From an uncultured Bacteroidales bacterium (lineage in GTDB: Bacteria; Bacteroidota; Bacteroidia; Bacteroidales; ML635J-15): 64,000 nucleotides of DNA. The stretch spans positions 321,135-385,134 of the forward strand of contig CAJOIT010000003.1 of assembly GCA_905234755.1 (NCBI GenBank). Reading direction: 5' to 3'. The notes under the pieces were generated by a model that saw only the letters and a list, made by a program, of their open reading frames with translations, ran no database searches and was not told where the DNA came from. Made by a program: the position numbers and the translations under genes. Below, piece by piece: positions 16,750 through 24,429 of the stretch (position 1 is the stretch's first letter; each line of letters begins with the position of its first letter).

Positions 16750-16769
16750 TGAAATGTAGAATTTGGGTG

Positions 16770-16777
16770 CAAAGATA
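16770..16777 (-). promoter_or_regulatory. -7 promoter element of the small membrane protein gene
   Basis: Minus-strand TATCTTTG followed by CACC, about 20 nt before the ATG. Confidence 0.55.
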
Positions 16778-16929
16778 TTCTTTTTTCTGCAGTAATGAGC
16801 CGTAGGCGGTCGCTAATTTCAACGAAGACGGATTTCCGCGACCTTTTAAACCATCGCTGAAAGCGAACCTTTAGCTCGCGACACGAAGTGAGCATACCTT
16901 GATTGCCGCCTTGTCTGGTGAGCGTTAAG

Positions 16930-17024
16930 AAAATCGGAGAAACGGAGCGTAAAAAGTCAGTCTGTTTGAAGTCGGAGTGAAACGGAGACAAGTTACTGAC
17001 TTTTAGCGTAGTGTAGCCGATTTT
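16930..17024. repeat. Long nested inverted repeat (about 95 nt)
   Basis: Two blocks pair in order: AAAATCGG with CCGATTTT (outer) and GCGTAAAAAGTCAGT with ACTGACTTTTAGCG (inner), around a loop containing GTCGGAGTGAAACGGAG. Either a structured RNA or a palindromic mobile repeat. The surrounding gap (16750-17411) has no credible gene. Confidence 0.65.
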
Positions 17025-17204
17025 TAGTGAAGCAGACTCAGCGGACATGGTTTTTGTTTACTTTTTACCAACAATTGTCGAAGACAATCATGAGCACCGC
17101 TGAAAATCATTTGTAGGGGCGAATAACAAGTAAATGCCTCCGCGGCATGAGCGGAATGAAATTTTTGAGCAAAAAACTGAAATCTAAAGATTGTTTCTTT
17201 TTGT

Positions 17205-17318
17205 GCAGTAAAGGTCGTGAAATTAAGATTGTAAAATTTAGGAGAGGTTGGATTCTATGCACATCTTTATTCTCTTTTACTTTCTTTTATTCTTCTTTAT
17301 TCTCTTTTATTCTTTTGC
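17205..17318. repeat. Dispersed non-coding repeat, copy 2
   Basis: Starts GCAGTAAAGGTCGTGAAATT and ends in the TTTATTCTCTTTTACTTTC block shared with 16147-16260. The two copies have the same orientation and bracket the small membrane gene and the palindrome. Confidence 0.65.
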
Positions 17319-17411
17319 CGAATGCAAAAGTACAAAATTATCTTCAAATACAGAGAATAATTTTGGAAATATTTTTATAAGTTACTTGTAATAAAGTTGT
17401 TAAATGTGCTT

Positions 17412-18263
17412 TTACTTTAACATCAACTTCCTTTTTCCCATTATCCGCAAAAAGCCGTCCCACCAGCGGGAGGGGAGCAACCAGTGGAAAAACACTATGC
17501 TTGTCGCTAGGCGTCCTATGCGGTAGCGCACTCGGGGACGGCGGGCATTGACGGCACGGCAAATGGCTTTCCGAACAACCGAAGGTTCCGACAGACTTGA
17601 CGATTCGTACATATTCCGTAGGTTCTGCGCCATCATCGTGCCTGTGTCGGCGTATGCTGTGCCTTCCGATGTCTCTTTTAGGTGGTCGGCGGCTATTATG
17701 CCCCAGTTGGTCTTGATTGCGCCAGGTTCGATGATGACCACATCGATGCCGAACGGCTTGACTTCCATGCGTAGCGCGTCGCTCAAAGCCTCGACAGCGT
17801 ATTTCGACACATGGTACCAGCCTCCATAGTAGAATACCGTCTTGCCTGCCACCGACGAAATGTTTATAATGCGTCCGCTATGCTGTTTGCGCATAGTCGG
17901 CAGGACAAGCTGGCAAAGTCGTGCCAATCCGAAAATGTTGACTTCTAGTTGGTTGCGAGCATCGTCGATGGGGACATTCTCCACGGCACCAAAGTAGCCG
18001 TAACCTGCGTTGTTGATGAGAATATCGATGCGCCCTTCGCGGTCGAGGATAGCTTGTACGCCCTGCACCATCGACTGTTCGTCGGTGACATCCATGCTCA
18101 GCGGTTCAGCACCATATTGGCGAAGCGGTTCCATCCGTTCCACGCGTCGTGCGGCGGCATACACCTTGTGTCCCTGTTTTGCAAGTGCTTCGGCAGTGTC
18201 GTATCCGATGCCGCTGCTTGCACCAGTCAGGAGAATGACCTTTTGCTTTGTGTTAGTTTTCAT
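17412..18263 (-). CDS. Short-chain dehydrogenase/reductase
   Basis: A 283-residue NAD(P)-dependent oxidoreductase with a classical SDR fold: nucleotide-binding TGASSGIG (13-20), NNAG (84-87), catalytic Ser around 137 in INISSVAG, and Tyr150/Lys154 in GWYHVSK. An Arg pair after the second strand (AAARRVERM) suggests NADP(H) preference. Substrate cannot be inferred. It is 31 nt upstream-proximal to the nucleoside hydrolase stop and may share a transcript with that gene and the flavoprotein at 19381. Confidence 0.93.
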   Translation of the reverse strand: MKTNTKQKVILLTGASSGIGYDTAEALAKQGHKVYAAARRVERMEPLRQYGAEPLSMDVTDEQSMVQGVQAILDREGRIDILINNAGYGYFGAVENVPIDDARNQLEVNIFGLARLCQLVLPTMRKQHSGRIINISSVAGKTVFYYGGWYHVSKYAVEALSDALRMEVKPFGIDVVIIEPGAIKTNWGIIAADHLKETSEGTAYADTGTMMAQNLRNMYESSSLSEPSVVRKAICRAVNARRPRVRYRIGRLATSIVFFHWLLPSRWWDGFLRIMGKRKLMLK

Positions 18264-18294
18264 TAGGTATGTTCGGATTAGTTTGCCGATATGA

Positions 18295-19359
18295 TTAGTG
18301 TATTTTGTTTAATGTCCTGATGCGTTCCAGCATTTCCGATGACCAAATGGCGTCGCCGGGTTTCAGGTAGCGGCAGTTGCCGTTGGGTGATGGCGTGAAT
18401 GGCGTTTCTGCTTCGGGGGTGATACCTACGGTGCCTCGCTCCGAAATGTAGAAGAGGTCATCTCCTTCGACAGCATTGATGACAGACATTGCGTCCCACA
18501 TTTTTTGCCCAGTATCGCAGTTGTATTTAAGATATACCTGTTTGATTGGATGCGTATCGGTCCAGTCGATGTCGGCAATAACTTGTTCGGGAGCGTATTC
18601 TACCGATTGCCCTGTTTCCATTGGGTTGAAAATTATATCCACCTCATTGGGCCACAGACGGAAGAATGTCTGCGCAAATTCGATGCCCTGAGCAAAATTG
18701 AAATCGCCCTCTTCGGCTTCGCCAAACCTTCCGCCCTGTATGTATAGGCATTTAACCTTTTGCCGTACCAAATCGACACCATTGAGCACCGAATATGCAT
18801 CCGGTTCCGACTCCAGCAACTGCGACAGGCAAGTGACAAATCCCACCGACACTATGCTTACCGACTTGTCGGGCTGCGAAGCCAGCAGTCGACGGTAAAG
18901 CTGCCATCCGTCGGGCAACGCCGAATAATCGGTCACTGACCGCTGGAACATTTTACTGCCATCCTCAAGCGTATGGTCTGCCAGTCCTCGATAGTCAATC
19001 CACACCATTGGATTTGTGATGCCGTTGCGCACCAATGCAATTGGAATATCGCCGTGACCGAAATAAGTATTCATCACATCTGCGCAAGCGGCACAATTTT
19101 CTCCCTCGCGGTCAACCACCACGCCCAGCAGGCGACAGAGCCCTTGAGCGTGATAGCGGTTTAGCATTTCGAGTCCAAAAAGGTCATCGGTTGAGGATCC
19201 GATGTCGGTATCGTAGATGATTGTAGGCATTACTGATGTATTTTCGTCAGACTTGTCCTTTTTGCACGATGTAAAAAGACAAAGGCAACATACTACCAGC
19301 AATTCAAGCAAAACTTGTATCGGAAAAATCGTCTTAGTAGTTTTGTCTGTTTGTATCAT
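18295..19359 (-). CDS. Nucleoside hydrolase-like lipoprotein
   Basis: A 354-residue protein with a lipoprotein signal (CLCLFTSCKK). The mature protein starts with TIIYDTDIGSSTDDLFGLEM, a variant of the calcium-binding DTDPGxDDxxA motif of inosine-uridine nucleoside hydrolases, and later has SVGFVTCLSQLLES, in place of the family's GPLTNLA. The variation means activity on a typical nucleoside is uncertain; a related glycoside bond is possible. It should sit on a membrane facing the periplasm. Neighbours on the same strand are the SDR and the flavoprotein. Confidence 0.8.
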   Translation of the reverse strand: MIQTDKTTKTIFPIQVLLELLVVCCLCLFTSCKKDKSDENTSVMPTIIYDTDIGSSTDDLFGLEMLNRYHAQGLCRLLGVVVDREGENCAACADVMNTYFGHGDIPIALVRNGITNPMVWIDYRGLADHTLEDGSKMFQRSVTDYSALPDGWQLYRRLLASQPDKSVSIVSVGFVTCLSQLLESEPDAYSVLNGVDLVRQKVKCLYIQGGRFGEAEEGDFNFAQGIEFAQTFFRLWPNEVDIIFNPMETGQSVEYAPEQVIADIDWTDTHPIKQVYLKYNCDTGQKMWDAMSVINAVEGDDLFYISERGTVGITPEAETPFTPSPNGNCRYLKPGDAIWSSEMLERIRTLNKIH

Positions 19360-19380
19360 AGGAATTTGTGTCGGAATTAT

Positions 19381-20031
19381 TTATTTCAGCGCGATAATCT
19401 TCTCTGCCATCCGTTTTCCTGCATCGTAAGCCATCTGCAGGTCATTCTCCCAATTTTCGTCGCGGTACTGGCGTTTGGCGGGTTCCGAGAATCCTGCCAG
19501 CTCGAATTTGGCATAGTCCTTGACCTGATATGTGTTGTAGGCAGTCAATTTTTCTGGCTGTCCGAGGGCTTGTGCTATGCAGTGCTCCATTGTTCCGTAG
19601 CCATTGCAGTTGTTGCGTTCCTTGGTGCCGTTCTGGGTTTCGACCAGCAGTACGGGCATACGCTTCGGTGCTGTGATGCTGTAGTTGTTGTACGACAGCC
19701 AAGGGAAAGCAAGCCGTTCCAAAAAGGCACGCATCTGACCTGTAATTTCGCCGAAATAGTTGGGCGAGCCAAGCACCAGACCGTCGGCATTGGCAATTTC
19801 GTCCAGAATTGGCGTGAGTGCGTCCTTGTACTTGCACACATTCGATGCCTTGCCCTTTATCTTGCAGGCCATGCACGACATACAACCTTTGTAGTCGAGT
19901 GCGTAGAGGCGTATTGTTTTTACTTCTATTTCTGCGCTTGCGGAAGTTGCACCTTCGGCAAACTTGCTGAGCATGGAGGCGGTGTTGAATGTTTTGCGCG
20001 GGCCTCCGTCGATGATGATAATTTTCTTCAT
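19381..20031 (-). CDS. Flavodoxin-fold NAD(P)H-dependent FMN reductase with CxxCxxC motif
   Basis: A 216-residue protein starting KKIIIIDGGPRKTFNTASML, a phosphate-binding loop for FMN as in multimeric flavodoxins. YKGCMSCMACKIKGK resembles the cluster motif of iron-sulfur flavoproteins. GLVLGSPNYFGEITGQMRAF forms the second FMN contact. Probably a cytoplasmic electron-transfer flavoprotein; the partner is unknown. Its stop lies 22 nt before the start of the nucleoside hydrolase. Confidence 0.88.
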   Translation of the reverse strand: MKKIIIIDGGPRKTFNTASMLSKFAEGATSASAEIEVKTIRLYALDYKGCMSCMACKIKGKASNVCKYKDALTPILDEIANADGLVLGSPNYFGEITGQMRAFLERLAFPWLSYNNYSITAPKRMPVLLVETQNGTKERNNCNGYGTMEHCIAQALGQPEKLTAYNTYQVKDYAKFELAGFSEPAKRQYRDENWENDLQMAYDAGKRMAEKIIALK

Positions 20032-20037
20032 TTTGTT

Positions 20038-20118
20038 TTAGTAAATCTGTTGCGAAAATACGAAAAAAATCCAAAGTACGGTTGCCGGATACTTGATTTT
20101 TCCCTTCTTCAGTTTCAT
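20038..20118 (-). pseudogene. Relic of a second small membrane protein gene
   Basis: A 26-codon frame starting MKLKKGKIKYPAT, nearly the same start as the 66-aa protein at 16549 (MKLKKRKIKYTAI), then VLWIFFVF and an early stop after QQIY. The second helix is lost. This is a truncated paralogue. Confidence 0.55.
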
Positions 20119-20260
20119 CGTAATGAGGAATCTTGTGGAGAAAGATAGCCTTATGTCAGTTTTTAGAGAGCCCGCGCAGGAATTTACTTTCCATGGTTTA
20201 TCCTTCGTGAAAAATGTTCTATTTTTGTGCAACTAAATGTAATGTGTGATTTTTGTTGAA

Positions 20261-20899
20261 ATGAATACTTCGAGTCTTGATTTGTTTTCGCAGAAGGGCG
20301 CACTTGTCGCAAAAGATGTAACGCCTTGGTAGACATTCTCTGGCAAGGGAATGAAATTCCATTTGCAGTCGTACGACTGGAACGGTTGCGCTTGCCTTTC
20401 GTACCTCACAATGAGGGCTTTTCTTGGTGTGATGAAGATGGAAACCCTTATCTGTACGCCATACGCGAAAGACCTTCCGCTTTATTCATACGACCTAATA
20501 AGCGCTTTCGGAAAACGGATTTTGATTTTGGAGGTTTACGATACACAGCTAAATCCTGTCGATTTGTCGGCGATGCAAGCCGTAAAAGATACTTACCGTG
20601 ATTTGAAGGACAAGCCTCTGAACCCAGCATGGTACGACAATCTTCGTCTTCCGCCCAGTACCGCCAAGGTTGGGGCAGCGTCGCGCCTGTCGGCATTAGT
20701 CTCCGAAATGACATCTGCATACATCGATATGTTTCCCACTGCCAGCAATGTGGATTCTGCCGCCAAGACCGATCGAAACAGCATATATGTTGAAGGACTA
20801 ATCAACAATGTCGGACCAGCCTTCGACACCATCAGTAAGATGCTTGGCGTTGAAGCAGCAAAGACGCTCTTCCGCCGTTATATTTTTGGAACGGAATAA
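20261..20899 (+). pseudogene. Hypothetical gene interrupted by an in-frame amber codon
   Basis: The frame opens at ATG 20261 (MNTSSLDLFSQKGALVAKD), meets TAG at 20330-20332 after VTPW, then continues without a stop through TFSGKGMKFHLQSYDWNGC to 20899. The part after the amber codon alone gives 182 residues from a Met at 20351. Sequence across the stop reads smoothly, so a single point mutation (or sequencing error) is the simplest account. I do not recognise the product; motifs include LSYLTMRAFLGVMKMET and GKRILILEVYD. Internal initiation at 20351 could still give a shortened protein. Confidence 0.6.
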
Positions 20900-20960
20900 T
20901 ACGGTCTTGTAATATTTTCCATTGTTTTCCGCTAAATTATGCGTTGTCACAATTTTTGCG

Positions 20961-21536
20961 TTATACCGTGCGAATATTGTTTTCGTCAATAAACATTAAA
21001 TTTACAAATGAATCAGTAAGCTTCTTAACCGATTCCACGCAACCTTTTTTTATCCACATAAGCGACAAATTGAACAAGGCACCCGACATAAAATAAGCCA
21101 CGTAGGCAGAGTCGGCACCCCAATGGGTGGTAACGAATTTTTGCATGTTCGTGTTTAAGAAATCAAGATAGATTCGCTCTTGTCGTGTTTGGATTAAGAT
21201 TTCCATAACTTCTTTTTTTTCTTTCAGTCCAGAAAGAATCTTAAACATGATTTCAAACATATCGTCCTTGCTCTGGGGAATCAACTGCGATGTTGAGACA
21301 AATGTCCGCATTTCTTTTGTGAAATAGTAACGAATCACGTCTTCCTTGCTATTGAAATGACGGTAATAGGAGGCTCGACCAACTCCGGCTTTTTTTGTGA
21401 TGTCGGTTATTGAAATATCCTCGAAAGATATGGTTTTCATAAGTGAAAATAAAGCTTTTACAATGTAATCTTCCAACTTGTCGTCGGATACTGATTCAAG
21501 TGCTTTTTTGATACAATCAATATTCTTTTGTTTCAT
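20961..21536 (-). CDS. TetR-family transcriptional regulator
   Basis: A 191-residue regulator with an N-terminal TetR helix-turn-helix (ISITDITKKAGVGRASYYRH, then FNSKEDVIRYYF) and an unassigned ligand-binding C-terminal half. The start MKQKNIDCIKK at 21536 was chosen because the extension to 21596 would cross the control region. It is divergent from the epimerase-like gene at 21623, its likely target. The ligand cannot be predicted. Confidence 0.9.
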   Translation of the reverse strand: MKQKNIDCIKKALESVSDDKLEDYIVKALFSLMKTISFEDISITDITKKAGVGRASYYRHFNSKEDVIRYYFTKEMRTFVSTSQLIPQSKDDMFEIMFKILSGLKEKKEVMEILIQTRQERIYLDFLNTNMQKFVTTHWGADSAYVAYFMSGALFNLSLMWIKKGCVESVKKLTDSFVNLMFIDENNIRTV

Positions 21537-21592
21537 TTGTATATATTTAGTTTGTTTTTGATACAAATGTAATATATTTTTGCAAATACAAA
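21536..21592. promoter_or_regulatory. Divergent control region of the TetR and epimerase genes
   Basis: Three copies of the half-site ATACAAA occur: inverted at 21536-21542 (TTTGTAT), direct at 21561-21567 and at 21586-21592. A plus-strand -7 box TATTTTTG lies at 21575-21582. Candidate TetR binding sites; the first overlaps the TetR start codon. Confidence 0.45.
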
Positions 21593-21622
21593 ACAAATGT
21601 GTTAATTATAAAATATAAAATT

Positions 21623-22636
21623 ATGGCAAATATAGTGTTTTTAGTGACAGGAGCGGCAGGATTTTTAGGTGGAACAGTGTGTAGAAAACTTATTGAACGA
21701 GGCGAGCGTGTTCGTGCGTTTGTGTTGCCAAACGACCCTGCTATGCGGTTTGTTCCAGCAGAAGCGGAAATTGTACAAGGAGATTTGACAAATAAAAAAT
21801 CTTTGGAACGATTATTCGATATTCCTGAAGGAAGTGAGTCAATTGTATTTCACATAGCAAGCATTGTGACGGTTGATGCTGAATATAACCAAAAGGTGAT
21901 GGACGTAAATGTTGGCGGAACCCAAAACATTATCGAGCTTTGTAAAAAACATTCGGAATGTAGAAAACTCGTGTATTGCGGTTCCACAGGTTCTATTGCA
22001 GAACTACCCAAAGGACGAAAAATACAAGAACCTTCTTCGTTCAATGTGGAAGGATTGATGGACTGTTATAGTCAGTCAAAAGCATTGGCGGCTCAAGCAG
22101 TGTTAAATGCTGTAAAAACAGACAATCTCAATGCTTGCATCGTTTATCCGTCGGGAATTATGGGCCCCGAAGATTTTGCGATAGGACATACGACTAAAAC
22201 TATGCTTCAAATTATTCATGGTGAAATGCCTGTAGGAATTGATGGCTCTTTTAATCTTGTAGATGTAAGAGACCTTGCCGATGGTATTATTTCCGCTGCG
22301 GATAGGGGGAAAAAAGGTGAAGGTTATATTCTTGGGAATGAGGTCGTTTCGTTTAAAGAATTTGCTTCGTTGGTTTCGGAGGAAGCAAATTGTAAGAAAA
22401 TGAAGTTTTTTATTCCTACGAAATGGGCATACGTAATGGCAAAAATTATGGAAAAACAGGCGCATAAAAAGGGAACAAAACCAGTAATGACAAAATTTGC
22501 AGTGTATAATCTCGCCCGGAATAACGAATTTGATTCTTCAAAAGCTCGAAACGAGTTGGGTTACACGACACGAAGTTATCGTGAGACAATCCACGATGAA
22601 ATCAACTGGCTAAAAAGTGTTGGAAAAATCTCCTAA
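21623..22636 (+). CDS. NAD-dependent epimerase/dehydratase family (extended SDR)
   Basis: A 337-residue oxidoreductase. VTGAAGFLGGTV is the nucleotide-binding loop; GSTGS and DCYSQSKALA carry the Ser and Tyr-x3-Lys catalytic residues; NACIVYPSGIMGPEDF is the substrate-side motif of dihydroflavonol reductase-like enzymes. The likely reaction is NAD(P)H-dependent reduction of a ketone or aldehyde; the substrate is unknown. The start MANIVFLVTG at 21623 was chosen over 21599 because the fold begins there. Confidence 0.9.
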   Translation: MANIVFLVTGAAGFLGGTVCRKLIERGERVRAFVLPNDPAMRFVPAEAEIVQGDLTNKKSLERLFDIPEGSESIVFHIASIVTVDAEYNQKVMDVNVGGTQNIIELCKKHSECRKLVYCGSTGSIAELPKGRKIQEPSSFNVEGLMDCYSQSKALAAQAVLNAVKTDNLNACIVYPSGIMGPEDFAIGHTTKTMLQIIHGEMPVGIDGSFNLVDVRDLADGIISAADRGKKGEGYILGNEVVSFKEFASLVSEEANCKKMKFFIPTKWAYVMAKIMEKQAHKKGTKPVMTKFAVYNLARNNEFDSSKARNELGYTTRSYRETIHDEINWLKSVGKIS

Positions 22637-22645
22637 GTAGAGTTG

Positions 22646-23992
22646 TTATTGCCTCATCTTCCCAAACATCGCCTTCATCATCTCTTTGTCCATCGGCTGC
22701 ATTGTGTTGAGTTTGAGCGACTTCACCATTTTGAGCGTGCCTTGTTTGTACTTTTGGAAATGGTCGGTTTTCAGGTGGGCTTGATAGACGGCGTCGTTGG
22801 CGTAGATTTCGAGAATGCGGATTTGGCACGAGTCGGCTGGGTCCTGCATCGGAAACAGGCAGATAACGCCTGGCTCACGCTCAACTGACAGGCGGTCAAC
22901 TTCGGTGGCAAAGGCAAGGTATTCGCTCAGATATTCGGGATAAACCTCGATTTCGGCTATGCGGACAATTCGTTCGCCATATTGACGCAACGGAATGTTC
23001 TCGCCAAACAGCCGTCGTGCATTGTCGCTGAATATGTCCTGCGGATTCAGTCCGTGGGAGGCAAGGCGATTTTCCAATGCTGTTTTACCGCCAACAAGTA
23101 CTTGCTCGGCAACATACGGATAGTCGCTGCCGTAAAGAATATGGTCGGGGGTGGTGATTGTAAGGAGCGCATCAATGACCTCGTCGGTAGGTGCGCCGGC
23201 AAGGTCGTAATATAGACTTGATAGGTTTGCATCAACATCGACAGGTTGCATATATCCTTGTTTTATCATCACCGGAAGCAGCGAACGGAAGCGCGGCAAG
23301 GCGTTGGGCAGGAACGAACCGCAGTGCGGCACCACGACTTTCAGATGCGGATAGCGCACCAGCACATTGTGGGCTATCATATTGAGGATTGTGCGTGTTG
23401 TTTCGGACAAATACTCGTAACTTGCCATAGGCACATCGGCAATCAGTTGTGCGTTTACCGCCGAGGGCTTGTGCGGATGCAGGATGATGACGGCATTTTG
23501 TGTGTCGAGATAAGACATCAAAGTATCCAAGGCAGGGTCGCCAAGGTATTGCCCGTAGCTGTTGGTGGCGAGTTTTACACCGTCGGCGCCCAAAGTTTCG
23601 AGAGCGTATTTGGCTTCGCGGAGGGCAGACTCGACATTGGGCAAGGGCAGTGCTGCACAAAACATAAAACGCCCCGGATAACGGGCTTTCAAGGCTGTAC
23701 ATTCCTCGTTGAACCTACGGCACACATTTGCCGAAGCCTTTGCATCTCCGAAATATGGTTGCGGTGCGGGCATTGTCAGCACCGAGGTCTGTATGCCGGC
23801 TTTGTCCATAAATGCTATGTGGCGTTCCAAGTCCCAATTCGGGATAGGGAAACCCTCGTCCATCTCGGCGCCATTGGCTTTTACAAACTCAATGTAATTT
23901 TCCGTGATGGCGTGGCTGTGAATGTCGATTTGTGCCAATGCTGGCAATGTGGAAAGTGCCATAATGATAATTGTTACGATGTGCTTTTTCAT
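22646..23992 (-). CDS. Exported amidohydrolase fused to an ABM (YgiN-like) domain
   Basis: A 448-residue protein. After a signal peptide (MKKHIVTIIIMALSTLPALA), residues about 21-335 form an amidohydrolase of the ACMSD/decarboxylase-like group with metal ligands in IDIHSH, ILHPHKPS, VVPHCGSF and LYGSDYPYV. Residues about 340-440 (RIAEIEVYPEYLSEYLAFAT ... HLKTDHFQKYKQGT) form an antibiotic-biosynthesis-monooxygenase-type ferredoxin-like domain. The fusion suggests work on an aromatic or quinone-like compound, but this is inference. It is the last gene of the long redox operon and converges with the epimerase gene 9 nt away. Confidence 0.85.
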   Translation of the reverse strand: MKKHIVTIIIMALSTLPALAQIDIHSHAITENYIEFVKANGAEMDEGFPIPNWDLERHIAFMDKAGIQTSVLTMPAPQPYFGDAKASANVCRRFNEECTALKARYPGRFMFCAALPLPNVESALREAKYALETLGADGVKLATNSYGQYLGDPALDTLMSYLDTQNAVIILHPHKPSAVNAQLIADVPMASYEYLSETTRTILNMIAHNVLVRYPHLKVVVPHCGSFLPNALPRFRSLLPVMIKQGYMQPVDVDANLSSLYYDLAGAPTDEVIDALLTITTPDHILYGSDYPYVAEQVLVGGKTALENRLASHGLNPQDIFSDNARRLFGENIPLRQYGERIVRIAEIEVYPEYLSEYLAFATEVDRLSVEREPGVICLFPMQDPADSCQIRILEIYANDAVYQAHLKTDHFQKYKQGTLKMVKSLKLNTMQPMDKEMMKAMFGKMRQ

Positions 23993-24095
23993 TTTACTTG
24001 AGTTTCTTCCTTTTGTGGCTTTATTTCAGATTGAGATTACGATGACTTTCTTCATATTGGTATTTGTTTATTGTTTGCTAAATTGGAATTTACCA

Positions 24096-24392
24096 TTACC
24101 TCTTTTTCGCCCAAGTGTTGGCGAGAATCACCACAACGATACAAAGAACGAAAGTAAGGAGCACGAATGAGAATGTAGCGGTCAATGTCTCTTTCCTAAG
24201 CAGAAGTAACATCATTGGTGCCAATACGACCAAGATGCCGCCAATCAAGCTCCGAAGTCGTTTGATATTATACTGTGACTTCTCTTCTTTCGAAGCAGTG
24301 TTATAGCCGGCAATCAGATTATCTCCCTTGCCGATAAGTATGATTATTCCCATTATGAGAAGGATGGCGGCAACAATAATCAAAACAATCAT
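24096..24392 (-). CDS. DUF3784-family small membrane protein
   Basis: A 98-residue protein with three membrane helices (IVLIIVAAILLIMGIIILI, GGILVVLAPMMLLLL and FSFVLLTFVLCIVVVILA). The intervening NLIAGYNTASKEEKSQYNIK is characteristic of the DUF3784 family. Function unknown. It lies 37 nt after the alpha/beta hydrolase in the redox operon. Confidence 0.8.
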   Translation of the reverse strand: MIVLIIVAAILLIMGIIILIGKGDNLIAGYNTASKEEKSQYNIKRLRSLIGGILVVLAPMMLLLLRKETLTATFSFVLLTFVLCIVVVILANTWAKKR

Positions 24393-24429
24393 AATAATTC
24401 CCTATTTATCTAAAACTTATCATCAATGC

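Noticed and set aside
21850..22465. Minus-strand ORFs beneath the epimerase gene
   Set aside because: Shadows of the clear SDR coding frame on the plus strand.
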